From the NCBI RefSeq assembly GCF_003201475.1, contig NZ_QJJK01000012.1:186001-250000 (forward strand): a stretch of DNA of 64,000 nucleotides, given 5' to 3'. The notes under the pieces are model-generated. The model saw only the letters and a list, made by a program, of their open reading frames with translations. It was not told the DNA's origin and made no database searches. The stretch is from Chelatococcus asaccharovorans. GTDB lineage: Bacteria > Pseudomonadota > Alphaproteobacteria > Rhizobiales > Beijerinckiaceae. Made by a program: the position numbers and the translations under genes. Below are positions 1-8,816 of this stretch, one piece after another. Numbering within the stretch: position 1 is the stretch's first letter; each line of letters starts with the position of its first letter.

Positions 1-1
1 C

Positions 2-1666
2 GGATCCGTTCTCAAGCCGCTCGACGAGGCAGGCGTGCGCGCTGCCGTGCGCGAACTCGTCGAAAGCCACGGCGTCGAGGTGATCTCGGTCTGCTACCTG
101 TTCTCATTCCTGCATCCGGCCCATGAGCAGCGGACGAAGGCCATCATCGGCGAGATGTATCCCGATCTGCCGGTCTCGCTGTCCTCGGCGATCGATCCGA
201 CCTTTCGCGAATATGAACGGACGCTGGTGACGACCTTCGACGCCTATGTCCGTCCGAAGGTGGCCAATTACATCGACGCGCTGGAGGGCAAGCTCACGGA
301 GACGGGCGTGCCGGCGCGGCTCGAAATCATGCAGTCGCGCGGCGGCATCGCGGCGGCGCGCAGTGCGGTCGAGCGGCCGGTGAGCCTCCTGCGATCCGGC
401 CCCGCCGCTGGCGTCGTCGCGGCGCAGATGGTCGGCGAGCTCTGCGGTGAGAAAAACCTGATCTCCAATGATATCGGCGGGACGACCGCCGATATCGGCC
501 TGGTCGTCGACGGCAAGCCGCTCACGTCGGCGGAAGGCAAGGTGCTCAAATATCCGCTGCGTATTCCGATGCTTGACGTCGTCTCCATTGGCGCCGGCGG
601 CGGCAGCATCGCCTGGCTGGACGATGCCGCGAGCCTCCATGTCGGCCCCCAGAGCGCAGGCTCCGTCCCCGGCCCCGCCTGCTACGGCCAGGGCGGCAGC
701 GAGCCGACCGTGACAGATGCGAGTATCGTGCTCGGCTATCTCAACGCCGACTATTTCGCCGGCGGCCATGTCAAGCTTGATGCCTCCGCCTCCCACCGCG
801 TGATCGAGGCGATGGGCGCGAAGCTCGCCATGAGCAAGGTCCGCGTCGCGCATGGCATCCATACCATCCTCAACAACCGCATGGCCGACGAGATCCGTCT
901 GCTCACCATCGCCCGCGGCTACGATCCGCGCGAGTTCGCGCTCATCGTGCTCGGCGGCGCCGGTCCCCTGCACGGCAGCGCCCTGGCGCGTGCCTTGCGC
1001 ATCCCCCGCGTCATCGTGCCCTTCGCTCCTGGCGTGCTCTCGGCCTTCGGCCTTCTGGTCTCCGATATCGAGCACGACCATACGACGTCTTTCCGACAGC
1101 CGGCTTCCGGCTTGTCTCTGGCTGACCTGGCGGAGGCCTTCGACAAGCTGGACCGCGCCGGGCGCGAGCGCATGCGGCAGGAGAACATCGCCGATGCGCG
1201 TGTCGGCGTGCGCCGCTACGCCGAGATGCGCTACGTCGGCCAGTCGTATGAACTGGAGATCCCGATTACCGAAACCTTCGACGACGGGCTGATCGACGGT
1301 CTTATCGCCGCTTTTCACGAGCAGCATGAGCGCGTCTATCGGCAGCGCAATCCGGCGGCCGCCGTCGAGTTCGTCAACCTGCGCACCGTGCATTTCGCGA
1401 CCGTGCCGAAGATCCGGCTTGAACCGCCGAAGCCCGGGCCCTCCTGGGAGAAGGCGCAGCACGGCGTCCGCTCCGTCTATCTGAGCGATCGTGACCGCCA
1501 CGTCGATATTCCGGTCTACCGCCGCGGCCTGTTGCCGATCGGGGTCAAGCAGGCCGGACCGTTCATCGTCGAACAGCTGGACAGCACCACCGTCGTGCTG
1601 CCGGGCGAAACGGCCTTCGTCGAGCCCAACGGCAACATCATCGTGGAGATGCCGACAGATGCCTGA
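2..1666 (+). CDS. HyuA-type hydantoinase/oxoprolinase subunit, 5' end outside window
   Basis: This is the C-terminal part (about 554 residues) of an ATP-dependent hydantoinase/5-oxoprolinase alpha subunit (hydantoinase A family). The reading frame is open from base 2, so the true start lies upstream. The actin-like ATPase signature DIGGTTAD is encoded near 470-493, followed by the glycine-rich GAGGGSIAW segment typical of the family. Family members pair with a HyuB subunit and use ATP to open cyclic amides such as N-methylhydantoin or 5-oxoproline, or carboxylate ketones as in acetone/acetophenone carboxylases. The stop overlaps the next start by 8 bases, so the genes are translationally coupled, and the HyuB partner follows one gene later. 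The family is certain; the substrate is unknown. Confidence 0.93.
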   Translation, partial: GSVLKPLDEAGVRAAVRELVESHGVEVISVCYLFSFLHPAHEQRTKAIIGEMYPDLPVSLSSAIDPTFREYERTLVTTFDAYVRPKVANYIDALEGKLTETGVPARLEIMQSRGGIAAARSAVERPVSLLRSGPAAGVVAAQMVGELCGEKNLISNDIGGTTADIGLVVDGKPLTSAEGKVLKYPLRIPMLDVVSIGAGGGSIAWLDDAASLHVGPQSAGSVPGPACYGQGGSEPTVTDASIVLGYLNADYFAGGHVKLDASASHRVIEAMGAKLAMSKVRVAHGIHTILNNRMADEIRLLTIARGYDPREFALIVLGGAGPLHGSALARALRIPRVIVPFAPGVLSAFGLLVSDIEHDHTTSFRQPASGLSLADLAEAFDKLDRAGRERMRQENIADARVGVRRYAEMRYVGQSYELEIPITETFDDGLIDGLIAAFHEQHERVYRQRNPAAAVEFVNLRTVHFATVPKIRLEPPKPGPSWEKAQHGVRSVYLSDRDRHVDIPVYRRGLLPIGVKQAGPFIVEQLDSTTVVLPGETAFVEPNGNIIVEMPTDA

Positions 1667-2447
1667 GATCGCCGAGCCCTGGACGCTGGGACCCGTCGTA
1701 GTCACCGGCGGCACCGGCCATGTCGGAATGGCAATCGCCCGAGCCTTCCTCGCTGCCGGGGCGACCACCATTGCGATCGGCTCGAACCCTCAAAGAACCG
1801 AGGCCGCCGGCGCCGAGCTCGCCGCTCATGGCAAGGCGCATGTCATGGCCGCCGACATCAGCGAGCCGGACAATGTTCGTCTGGTGTTAGACGACGTCGA
1901 ACAGCGCTTCGGGACCCCGGCCGTGCTGGTGAATGGCGCGGGCATCAATTTTCATCGTCTCATCCGCGATCTCACATCCGACGAATTCGACCTGATATTC
2001 AAGGTCAACGTCAAATCCATGCTGTTCATGAGCCGGGAGGCCTGCGAACGCATGGGACGGGCGCAGATCCGCGGCCGCGTCGTGAACATCACGTCCGGCA
2101 ACTACCGCTATGCGCGGCCGGACGCGGCCCTCTACAGCGCCACCAAGGCGGCCATGGAGATGCTGACGCGCGGCTTGGCCCTCGAATACGGTCACTCCGG
2201 TATTGCGATCAATGCCGTCGCGCCCGGTCTCGTCGACCGGCCCGGTACGACTGATCCGGCATTCCTGAAGGTCGCCGACTACTACCGCGGCCAAAGCGCC
2301 AACCACGTGCTCGCGACCCCAGAGGCCGTTGCAGGCGCTGTCATGTTTCTGTCTTCCGCGGCGGCTCAAGCGATCGCCGGCGACACCATCGTGATCGATG
2401 GTGGTTTCTCGGCCGGACGTCTCGACTTTCCGCGGCGCTCATCCTGA
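1659..2447 (+). CDS. SDR-family oxidoreductase
   Basis: A 262-residue short-chain dehydrogenase/reductase. It has the Rossmann motif TGGTGHVG at about residues 16-23, the NAG-like element (LVNGAGINF), and the catalytic Ser (NITSGN) with YSATK (Tyr159, Lys163). The C-terminal DGGFSAG is typical of classical SDRs. The start at 1659 is chosen because homology begins there and it overlaps the hyuA stop; the frame stays open upstream only as a shadow of hyuA. The gene sits between the two hydantoinase subunits, which suggests it oxidises or reduces the substrate or product of that enzyme. Which alcohol/ketone pair it handles cannot be seen. Confidence 0.9.
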   Translation: MPEIAEPWTLGPVVVTGGTGHVGMAIARAFLAAGATTIAIGSNPQRTEAAGAELAAHGKAHVMAADISEPDNVRLVLDDVEQRFGTPAVLVNGAGINFHRLIRDLTSDEFDLIFKVNVKSMLFMSREACERMGRAQIRGRVVNITSGNYRYARPDAALYSATKAAMEMLTRGLALEYGHSGIAINAVAPGLVDRPGTTDPAFLKVADYYRGQSANHVLATPEAVAGAVMFLSSAAAQAIAGDTIVIDGGFSAGRLDFPRRSS

Positions 2448-2457
2448 AGGATCCGCA

Positions 2458-4269
2458 ATGATGCTCAACACGATCGAAGCCCGTGGCGACAGCATGACCG
2501 TCGACCCCATCACGCTCGAGGTCATCCGCAATCGTCTCGACGTCGTGGCGGCGGAGATGGAAGGAACGCTGATCCGAAGCGCCTTTTCCGTCGTGCTGAA
2601 GGAAGGGGCGGACTGCTCCTGTGCGCTGTTTACCGTCGACGGGGACACCATGGCGCAATCCGTCGCCCTGCCGCAGCATCTCGGCGTGCTCGCCGCCACC
2701 GTCAAATCGCTGCTGCGCGCTTTCCCGCGCGAGATGATGGAAGACGGCGACGTCTACATCATGAACGACCCCTATGACGGCGGTACCCATCTGCCGGATA
2801 TAACGGCGCTTACGCCGGTGTTCTCATCGGGGCGCTGCGTCGCCATGGCCGCCTCCATGGCGCATCATTCCGATCTCGGCGGCATGGCCATCGGCAGCCT
2901 GCCTCCGGATGCCACCGAGCTGTTCCAGGAAGGCATTGTCCTGCCGCCCATCAAGCTCGCCAGCAAGGGGATCTTCGACAAGCAGATCTTCGGCCTCCTC
3001 CTCAAGAACGTGCGCATGCCGAGCTTTCTGGAGGCCGACCTCGGCGCCCAGATCGCGTCCATCCGCACGGGCGCCGCGCGCTTTGGCGAGATCTGCCAGG
3101 AATTCGGCGAAGATCAGGTGCTCGCCTATATCGACGAATTGATGGACCGGTCAGAGGCTCTCACCCGCGCCCGTATCGCGGAGATCCCGGACGGAAGTTA
3201 CACCTTCACCGACTATATCGACAACGACGGCATTGTCCTCGACAAGCGCGTCAAGATCCAGGCGACCCTGACCATCAAGGGTTCCGACATCCATGTCGAC
3301 TTTGCCGGAACCGATCCGCAGGTCGCGGGCGCTGCCAATGCAGCCTTCTCCCACGCTGCCTGCGTGGCCTATTATTGCGTCCGCTGCATCACCGATCCGA
3401 GCCTTCCCAACAATGCCGGCTGCTTTCGCCCCATCAGCGTGAGCCTGCCGGAGGGCACGCTGGTCAATCCGCGTCACCCCGCCCCGGTCAATGCCCGCAC
3501 CATGACCGTGTGCCGCATGACGGATGTCATCTTCGGCTGTCTCGCGCAGGCCGCACCCGAGCGGGTCCGCGCCTCCTCCAGCGGCATGCAGGGTGTCAGC
3601 TTCTCCGGGCGGCGTGCCTCCAACGGCCGCGCCTATGTCTATCTCGAGCTGTTCTGCGGCGGCATGGGCGCGCGGCCGACGAAAGATGGCGTGGACTATA
3701 TCGAGACCGACATCACCAATATGATGAACGCGCCGACCGAGGCCGTCGAACTCGAGTATCCGCTGCGCATCCATTCGATGTTGCTGAAGACCGATTCCGG
3801 CGGTGCGGGTCTCCACCGCGGCGGTCTCGGCATGTGCAAGATCTTCGAAGTGGTCGAAGGCCCCCTTGAAGTCACCCATCGCGGCGATCGCCATTTCTCG
3901 CGCCCCTGGGGGCTGAAAGGCGGAAAGCCCGCCATGCCCTGGTCCTCAGTCATCAAGCGCACCGACGGCAGCGAGCACAAGGTGCCTGCGCGCGAGCGCT
4001 TCACCCTGCGCACCGGCGACATCCTGGTTTCCGACACGGCCGGCGGCGGCGGCTACGGGGATCCGCTGAGCCGCTCCGCGGCGCGCGTCGCCCACGACGT
4101 GGCCGAGGCCCAGGTCTCCGCCGATGCCGCCAGAGCCGACTACGGTGTCGTGCTGGACGCCACGCTGCAGGTCGATGCCGGGGCGACAGAGGCCTTGCGG
4201 GCGCAGATGGCGGCCGAACGCGGCCCCATCACCTGGACCTTCGATCGCGGCGAGGACGGCCGCGACTGA
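2458..4269 (+). CDS. HyuB-type hydantoinase/oxoprolinase subunit
   Basis: A 603-residue hydantoinase B family protein, the usual partner of HyuA. Diagnostic family stretches are visible: the N-terminal DPITLEVIRNRLD, the MNDPYDGGTHLPD block, HHSDLGG (shortly after it), and the C-terminal glycine-rich GGGGYGDPL, which is nearly invariant in the family. The start at 2458 is preceded by a GAAGG ribosome site 7 bases upstream and lies 10 bases after the SDR stop; MTVDP a few codons on is a weaker alternative. With HyuA it should form the ATP-dependent cyclic-amide hydrolase or carboxylase. The length is normal and no key motif is missing. Confidence 0.93.
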   Translation: MMLNTIEARGDSMTVDPITLEVIRNRLDVVAAEMEGTLIRSAFSVVLKEGADCSCALFTVDGDTMAQSVALPQHLGVLAATVKSLLRAFPREMMEDGDVYIMNDPYDGGTHLPDITALTPVFSSGRCVAMAASMAHHSDLGGMAIGSLPPDATELFQEGIVLPPIKLASKGIFDKQIFGLLLKNVRMPSFLEADLGAQIASIRTGAARFGEICQEFGEDQVLAYIDELMDRSEALTRARIAEIPDGSYTFTDYIDNDGIVLDKRVKIQATLTIKGSDIHVDFAGTDPQVAGAANAAFSHAACVAYYCVRCITDPSLPNNAGCFRPISVSLPEGTLVNPRHPAPVNARTMTVCRMTDVIFGCLAQAAPERVRASSSGMQGVSFSGRRASNGRAYVYLELFCGGMGARPTKDGVDYIETDITNMMNAPTEAVELEYPLRIHSMLLKTDSGGAGLHRGGLGMCKIFEVVEGPLEVTHRGDRHFSRPWGLKGGKPAMPWSSVIKRTDGSEHKVPARERFTLRTGDILVSDTAGGGGYGDPLSRSAARVAHDVAEAQVSADAARADYGVVLDATLQVDAGATEALRAQMAAERGPITWTFDRGEDGRD

Positions 4270-4328
4270 CGCTAAAGACGAGCACACGTTGCAATCAAGT
4301 CAAACAAGACGACAGACAGGAGCAGACA

Positions 4329-4844
4329 ATGAACGACCTTTCCACCACGGCGGCGGCCGATATCCAGGTCAGCGAGCGCCTGCAGAGCATCCGAGTCAGG
4401 ACCGACTATCTCGGCAACTACCAGAGCGTCAATCACGTCCGGGACTTGCCCCCGATCTATGTGGACGAACCGGTCGAGCTCGGCGGCAAGGACAGCGGCC
4501 CGACGCCCCTCGAGATGACATTGTGCGCGCTCAATTCCTGCACGGCCATGATCATGAACATCCTGCGCAAGGAGATGAAGTTCGAGATCACGGGCGTGCG
4601 GCTCGAGGCGGTTGCCCAGCATGACGTTCGCCGCGCGGAGATGCGGCGCACCGGCAAGCTGTTCTCGCAAGTGGAGCCTATTGCCTATCACTACCACAAG
4701 ATCGACCAGAAGGTCTTCATGAAGACGCCCGAATCCGACGAGCGGCTCGCCAAGTTCCGCTCGGAAGTCGAGCGGCTTTGCCCGCTTTACCATCTGATGA
4801 CTGACGCAAAGGTCAATATTGTCTCTGAATGGGTGCGTGAATAG
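4329..4844 (+). CDS. OsmC/Ohr-family protein
   Basis: A 171-residue OsmC-like protein. The family core GPTPLEMTLCALNSCTAM, with its conserved cysteine, sits about residues 61-78; a second cysteine occurs in ERLCPLYHL near the C-terminus, where peroxidatic OsmC proteins carry their second redox Cys. Known members reduce organic hydroperoxides with two cysteines, but many catabolic-operon members have no proven role. A GGAG ribosome site precedes the ATG. It lies 59 bases downstream of hyuB in the same direction and may protect against, or act on, a reactive intermediate of the pathway; that last point is inference. Confidence 0.85.
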   Translation: MNDLSTTAAADIQVSERLQSIRVRTDYLGNYQSVNHVRDLPPIYVDEPVELGGKDSGPTPLEMTLCALNSCTAMIMNILRKEMKFEITGVRLEAVAQHDVRRAEMRRTGKLFSQVEPIAYHYHKIDQKVFMKTPESDERLAKFRSEVERLCPLYHLMTDAKVNIVSEWVRE

Positions 4845-4890
4845 TTCTGCGTTCCGACGATCAAGAATTCAGTCGCAATGATCAAGACGA

Positions 4891-4988
4891 GAGCATTTTC
4901 GAGCGAAGTGGATACCGGTTCGCCTGAAGAAAATGCGTAGAATCAAAGACTTGGAGAATCTCCGGTGAACCGGAGTTCACCGGAAATG
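4891..4988. repeat. Intergenic palindromic repeat, copy 1
   Basis: About 98 bases made of two blocks. Block one begins GAGCATTTTCGAGCGAAG and ends GAAGAAAATGCG. Block two is the imperfect hairpin TCCGGTGAACCGGAGTTCACCGGA. Four more copies of the same composite occur in this window (7736, 13431, 37871, 56551), in both orientations. It lies between the OsmC-like gene and the LivK-type gene, so it may also act as a transcript boundary. It is not coding. Confidence 0.9.
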
Positions 4989-5040
4989 ATCGAGATAACA
5001 GGCCGGCGCACCGCGCCTCGCCATCAGAAGGGGACCTGAC

Positions 5041-6180
5041 ATGTCGCTTACGAGAAGACATATTGTACAACTCGCGACGGCCGGTGCAGCGGCAGGCCTT
5101 TTGCCTGCCACGACCTTCGCGCAGGGCGCCAAGAAGACGCTCACGCTCGGCCTCTCCGCGCCGATTACGGGCAATCAGGCGCAATATGGCGAGGATATCA
5201 AGCGCGGCGCAGAACTGGCGATCGCGGAGCTCAACGCGAAGAACGCCGTTCCGGATATCACCTTCCAGCTCGCCGTCGAGGATTCCAAGGGCGATCCGCA
5301 GGAAGCGGCCAATGTGGCGCAGAAATTCGCCGCGCGCGGCGACATCACTGCAGTCGTCGGCGATTTCTCGAGCACCGCTTCGCTCGCCGCCGCGCCGATC
5401 TATCAGCGCGCCGGCATCATCATGATCACGCCGACCGCATCGCATCCAGATATCACCAAGACCGGCAACTTCATCTTCCGGAATACGCCGATCGCCGCCA
5501 CCGAGGCCGACGCCACGACCGATTGGGGCACCAAGGACCTCGGCCTGAAGAAGATCGCCATCATCGGCCGCAACGACGACTACGGCCGCGTCTATGGCGA
5601 GTTGTTCAAGAAGCGCGCCATCGCCAACGGCGCGACCGTCGTCGGCGAGGATTATATCAATGCCGAAACGCCGGACCTGAAGCCGACCATCACCAGCCTG
5701 CGCGCGCGCCAGCCGGACGGCGTGCTGCTCGCCCTGTTCCAGGTCGAGGCGGCCCTGCTCTTCCGCCAGTCGCGCGAGATGAACTTCCGGCCGACGTTCC
5801 TGTCCGGCGCCGGCCTGTTCAACCCGCAGGTCATCAGCCTGGCGCGTGAGGCCGCGAATGGGCTTCTGCTCGTCTCGACCTATCATCCCGCATCGGACCG
5901 CGTCGAGGTGAAGAGCTTCGTCGACCTGTTCAAGTCGAAGTATTCCATTGTTCCAAGCAAGTTTTCGGCCCATGCCTTCGACGCCGTCAGCCTCATCGCC
6001 AATGCGACGAAAGCGGCGGGCTCGCCGAATACGACCCGTATCCGCGATGCCCTCGCGGCCACCAAGAATTTCAATGGGGTCACCGGCGTCATCTCGATCG
6101 ACCCCAATCGCGAGATCATCCTGGCGCTGCAGCGTATCATGGTGAAGAACGAAGAGTTCGTACCCTGGCAGAAGTCCTGA
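5041..6180 (+). CDS. LivK-type ABC transporter substrate-binding protein (orphan)
   Basis: A 379-residue periplasmic binding protein of the branched-chain amino acid/amide family (Peripla_BP_6). It has an export signal with a twin-arginine-like TRRHIV near residues 4-9 and a cleavage-like AQG around residue 29. The mature part opens with LTLGLSAPITGNQAQYGED, typical of LivK-like proteins binding amino acids, amides or aromatic acids. No permease or ATPase gene is adjacent, so it must share a transporter encoded elsewhere. Its position between hydantoinase genes and SDRs suggests it binds the pathway substrate. The stop lies 2 bases before the next start. Confidence 0.9.
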   Translation: MSLTRRHIVQLATAGAAAGLLPATTFAQGAKKTLTLGLSAPITGNQAQYGEDIKRGAELAIAELNAKNAVPDITFQLAVEDSKGDPQEAANVAQKFAARGDITAVVGDFSSTASLAAAPIYQRAGIIMITPTASHPDITKTGNFIFRNTPIAATEADATTDWGTKDLGLKKIAIIGRNDDYGRVYGELFKKRAIANGATVVGEDYINAETPDLKPTITSLRARQPDGVLLALFQVEAALLFRQSREMNFRPTFLSGAGLFNPQVISLAREAANGLLLVSTYHPASDRVEVKSFVDLFKSKYSIVPSKFSAHAFDAVSLIANATKAAGSPNTTRIRDALAATKNFNGVTGVISIDPNREIILALQRIMVKNEEFVPWQKS

Positions 6181-6182
6181 CC

Positions 6183-6965
6183 ATGGATGAGACGGGGCGC
6201 CCGGTCGCCATCGTCACCGGTGCGGCCCAGGGCATGGGCCGTGCCCACGCTCTGGGTCTCGCCGCAGCCGGTTTCCGCGTGGTCGGCCTCGACCACGCCC
6301 CGGATCCGCTGGCGGCGTTCACAGCGGAGCTTCGCGCGGTCGCGCCTGACAGCCTGACCGTTGCCGTCGACGTGACGTCCGAGACGAGCGTGGCCGCGGG
6401 CATCGCGCAGATCCTGGATGCGGCCGGCCGCATCGACGTGCTCGTCAACAATGCCGGCGGCGCCACCACCGGCAAGCCCCTGGCGGGCATGTCGCTGGCG
6501 GAGTTCGAGGCCGAGTTGCGCCTCAACCTCACCAGCCAGTTCCTGTGCATCCGCGCGGTGCTGCCGGCCATGCAGCAGCAGGGCGCCGGCAGCATCGTCA
6601 ATATCGCCACCACGTCCGCCTTCAGCGGCGTCACCGCGGCCCTGCACCGGCCCGGCGAGACCGCCAATCTCGTTGGCTATGTGGCGGCCAAGGGTGGCGT
6701 CATCGGCCTGACGCGGGCGCTGGCGCGCGAGCTCGGCCCGACGGGTATCCGCGTCAATGCGGTCGCGCCGGGCTTCACGCCGACGCCGCGCGTCAAGGCG
6801 ACCTTTCCCGCGGCGGCGATGGCGCGCATGGTGAGCGACCAGGCCTTCGCCCGTCCGCAAGAGCCCGACGACGCAACAGGCGCCGTCGTTTTCCTCGCCT
6901 CGCCCGCCGCGCAATTCGTGACGGGCCAGGTCATCCGCGTCGATGGCGGTGGGAGCATGGGATGA
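6183..6965 (+). CDS. SDR-family oxidoreductase
   Basis: A 260-residue classical SDR. The cofactor motif TGAAQGMG is at about residues 13-20, NNAGG follows, and the active site is a Ser in ATTSAFSG with YVAAK. The segment between the catalytic Ser and Tyr is slightly longer than usual (a TAALHRPGETANL stretch). The start at 6183 is only 2 bases past the binding-protein stop, and the stop overlaps the next ATG in an ATGA junction, so three genes are tightly coupled. Probably an NAD(P)-dependent alcohol or sugar-acid dehydrogenase; the substrate is not deducible. Confidence 0.9.
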   Translation: MDETGRPVAIVTGAAQGMGRAHALGLAAAGFRVVGLDHAPDPLAAFTAELRAVAPDSLTVAVDVTSETSVAAGIAQILDAAGRIDVLVNNAGGATTGKPLAGMSLAEFEAELRLNLTSQFLCIRAVLPAMQQQGAGSIVNIATTSAFSGVTAALHRPGETANLVGYVAAKGGVIGLTRALARELGPTGIRVNAVAPGFTPTPRVKATFPAAAMARMVSDQAFARPQEPDDATGAVVFLASPAAQFVTGQVIRVDGGGSMG

Positions 6966-7738
6966 GAGAGCTTCTCGACGGCAAGACGGTGGTCATCACC
7001 GGTGCCGGATCCAACGTGGGTCGAGCCGCCACGCGGCTTTTCCTGGCGCACGGGGCACGGCTGGCGCTGGTCGATCGCGATGCCGACCGCATCGCCGCTG
7101 TGCCCGATGTCGAACCCGACAGGCTGCTCGTCCTCACGGCCGATTTGACGGATGCCGCGGCCGGCGAGCGCATGGTCGCCGACACGCTGGCCCGCTTCGG
7201 GCAGATCGACGGCCTGTGCAACACCTTCGGCATCGATCCGCCCACGGCCAAGGGGACGCTGGACACCAGCGAAGAGGACTGGAACAGGATCATCGCGGTC
7301 AACCTCACCGCAGTCTTTCTGGCCTGCCGCGCCGTGTTGCCCGCCATGCGCGCCGGAGGCGGCGGCTCCATCGTCAATATCGGCTCGCAGGGCTCCTTGC
7401 TGACGCTCCCCGGGATGACCGCCTATGGCGTCTCCAAGGCCGGCGTCCTGCAGCTCACCCGTCAGATCGCCTCGGATCACGGTGCCGACGGCATTCGCGC
7501 CAATTGCATCTGCCCGAGCGGGCTGGAGCAGCCGTCCGTGGACCGTCTGCAGATCCTCTCTGACGATCAGCTGTCACGCCGAGCCGACACGATGAAGAAG
7601 ATGTCGCCGCTCGGCCGGGTATGCACGCCCGATGACGTGGCGAAGGCGATGCTGTTCTTCGTCAGCGACCTCTCGTCCTTCACCACCGCCGCAGCACTGC
7701 CTGTCGAGGGCGGGGGCACGGCCGTGATCCGCTTCTAG
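6962..7738 (+). CDS. SDR-family oxidoreductase
   Basis: A 258-residue SDR, paralogous to the gene before it. Motifs are TGAGSNVG near residues 13-20, the catalytic Ser in NIGSQGS, and YGVSK. The start at 6962 overlaps the upstream stop in an ATGA junction; the long open frame upstream is a shadow of the previous gene. Two consecutive SDRs usually mean successive oxidation steps or two subunits of one hetero-oligomer. Notably, the TAG stop is the first triplet of the intergenic repeat that follows, so the repeat appears to have set the end of this protein. Confidence 0.9.
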   Translation: MRELLDGKTVVITGAGSNVGRAATRLFLAHGARLALVDRDADRIAAVPDVEPDRLLVLTADLTDAAAGERMVADTLARFGQIDGLCNTFGIDPPTAKGTLDTSEEDWNRIIAVNLTAVFLACRAVLPAMRAGGGGSIVNIGSQGSLLTLPGMTAYGVSKAGVLQLTRQIASDHGADGIRANCICPSGLEQPSVDRLQILSDDQLSRRADTMKKMSPLGRVCTPDDVAKAMLFFVSDLSSFTTAAALPVEGGGTAVIRF

Positions 7739-7840
7739 AGCATTTCCGGTGAACTCCGGTTCACCGGGAATGCTCCAGGTCTTTGATTCTACGCATTTTC
7801 TTCACGCGAACCGGCGTCCACTTCGCTCGAAAATGCTCTA
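7736..7840. repeat. Intergenic palindromic repeat, copy 2
   Basis: A complete 105-base copy in the opposite orientation to copy 1. It starts TAGAGCATTTCCGGTGAACT and ends CGAAAATGCTCTA, so its ends form a 10-base inverted repeat. The first three bases are the TAG stop of the upstream SDR. It fills nearly the whole gap before the Gfo/Idh/MocA gene. Confidence 0.93.
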
Positions 7841-7861
7841 ACCGCAGGAAAGCCATTCGCC

Positions 7862-8812
7862 ATGCGTTGGGGATTGATAGGTGCCGGCGCGCATGCGCTG
7901 CAGAAGATTGCTCCCGCATTGACTGCGACAGCAGGCCAGAGCCTGCAGGGCGCGCTCGGCAGCACGCCGGAAAAGTCCGCGGATTTCGCCACGAAGGCCG
8001 GCGGCATCGCCTATCCCGCGCTGGAGGCGATGCTGGCCGATCGTGACGTCGACGCCGTCTTCATCGCCACGCCGAATGACCAGCACCGCGAACAAACCGA
8101 GAAGGCGGCGGCGGCCGGCAAGCATGTCCTCGTGGAAAAGCCGATGGCGCTGACCGAGGACGATTGCCGCGCGATGATCGCCGCCTGCGACCGGGCCGGC
8201 GTGGCGCTCGGCATCGGCTTCCAGCAGCGCCATGCGCCCGTGCATCGGGCCCTGCGCGAACTCATCGCCTCCGGCGAGCTCGGCGAGATCGTCCTGGTGC
8301 GCGGCGAGTGGCACACCGCCTACGGCCCCTGGAGTAACTGGCGCGCCGATCCAGCCAAGTCCGGCTCCGATATTCTCGGAGCCGTGGGCGTCCATGTCTT
8401 CGACCTGCTCGGCTTTCTGGTCGGGGCCGACGTCGTCGAGGTCGCGTCCATCGTCGATCGCGCGGCCGACACCGGCCTCGACCAGACCATCGCCGCCGCG
8501 CTGCGCTACGGCAACGGCACCATGGGAACCGTGACGATCACCCGCCGCGCGCGGGCCGCCGTCAACAGCGTGCATGTGCTCGGGACGAAGGGATCGGCCA
8601 GTGGCGTCGGCACCCTCGGCATGGCGCCGACCGGGCGTCTCGAAATCACCCGCGATGGCCGCACGGAGACCCGCGATCTCCCGGTCGTCGATCTCTATGC
8701 CGCGCAATTCGAAGCCTTCGCGGACGCCGTCGCGGCCGGACGATCGCCCTCGGCGAGCGGCCTAGACGGGTTGAAATCCGTTGCGCTGACGGCGCAGCTC
8801 CTGAAGGCGTGA
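7862..8812 (+). CDS. Gfo/Idh/MocA-family dehydrogenase
   Basis: A 316-residue NAD(P)-dependent oxidoreductase. The N-terminal Rossmann motif is GLIGAGAHA (residues 4-12), followed by the hallmark EKP motif in VLVEKPMALTEDD near residue 95-107 and a C-terminal GFO/IDH alpha/beta domain. Known members act on sugars, inositols, sugar acids and related cyclitols. It ends 4 bases before the molybdoenzyme start, so the two are probably co-expressed. An IlvD/Edd dehydratase further down would fit a sugar-acid-like pathway, but the hydantoinase genes upstream do not obviously belong to one; the substrate remains open. Confidence 0.92.
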   Translation: MRWGLIGAGAHALQKIAPALTATAGQSLQGALGSTPEKSADFATKAGGIAYPALEAMLADRDVDAVFIATPNDQHREQTEKAAAAGKHVLVEKPMALTEDDCRAMIAACDRAGVALGIGFQQRHAPVHRALRELIASGELGEIVLVRGEWHTAYGPWSNWRADPAKSGSDILGAVGVHVFDLLGFLVGADVVEVASIVDRAADTGLDQTIAAALRYGNGTMGTVTITRRARAAVNSVHVLGTKGSASGVGTLGMAPTGRLEITRDGRTETRDLPVVDLYAAQFEAFADAVAAGRSPSASGLDGLKSVALTAQLLKA

Positions 8813-8816
8813 CGCC

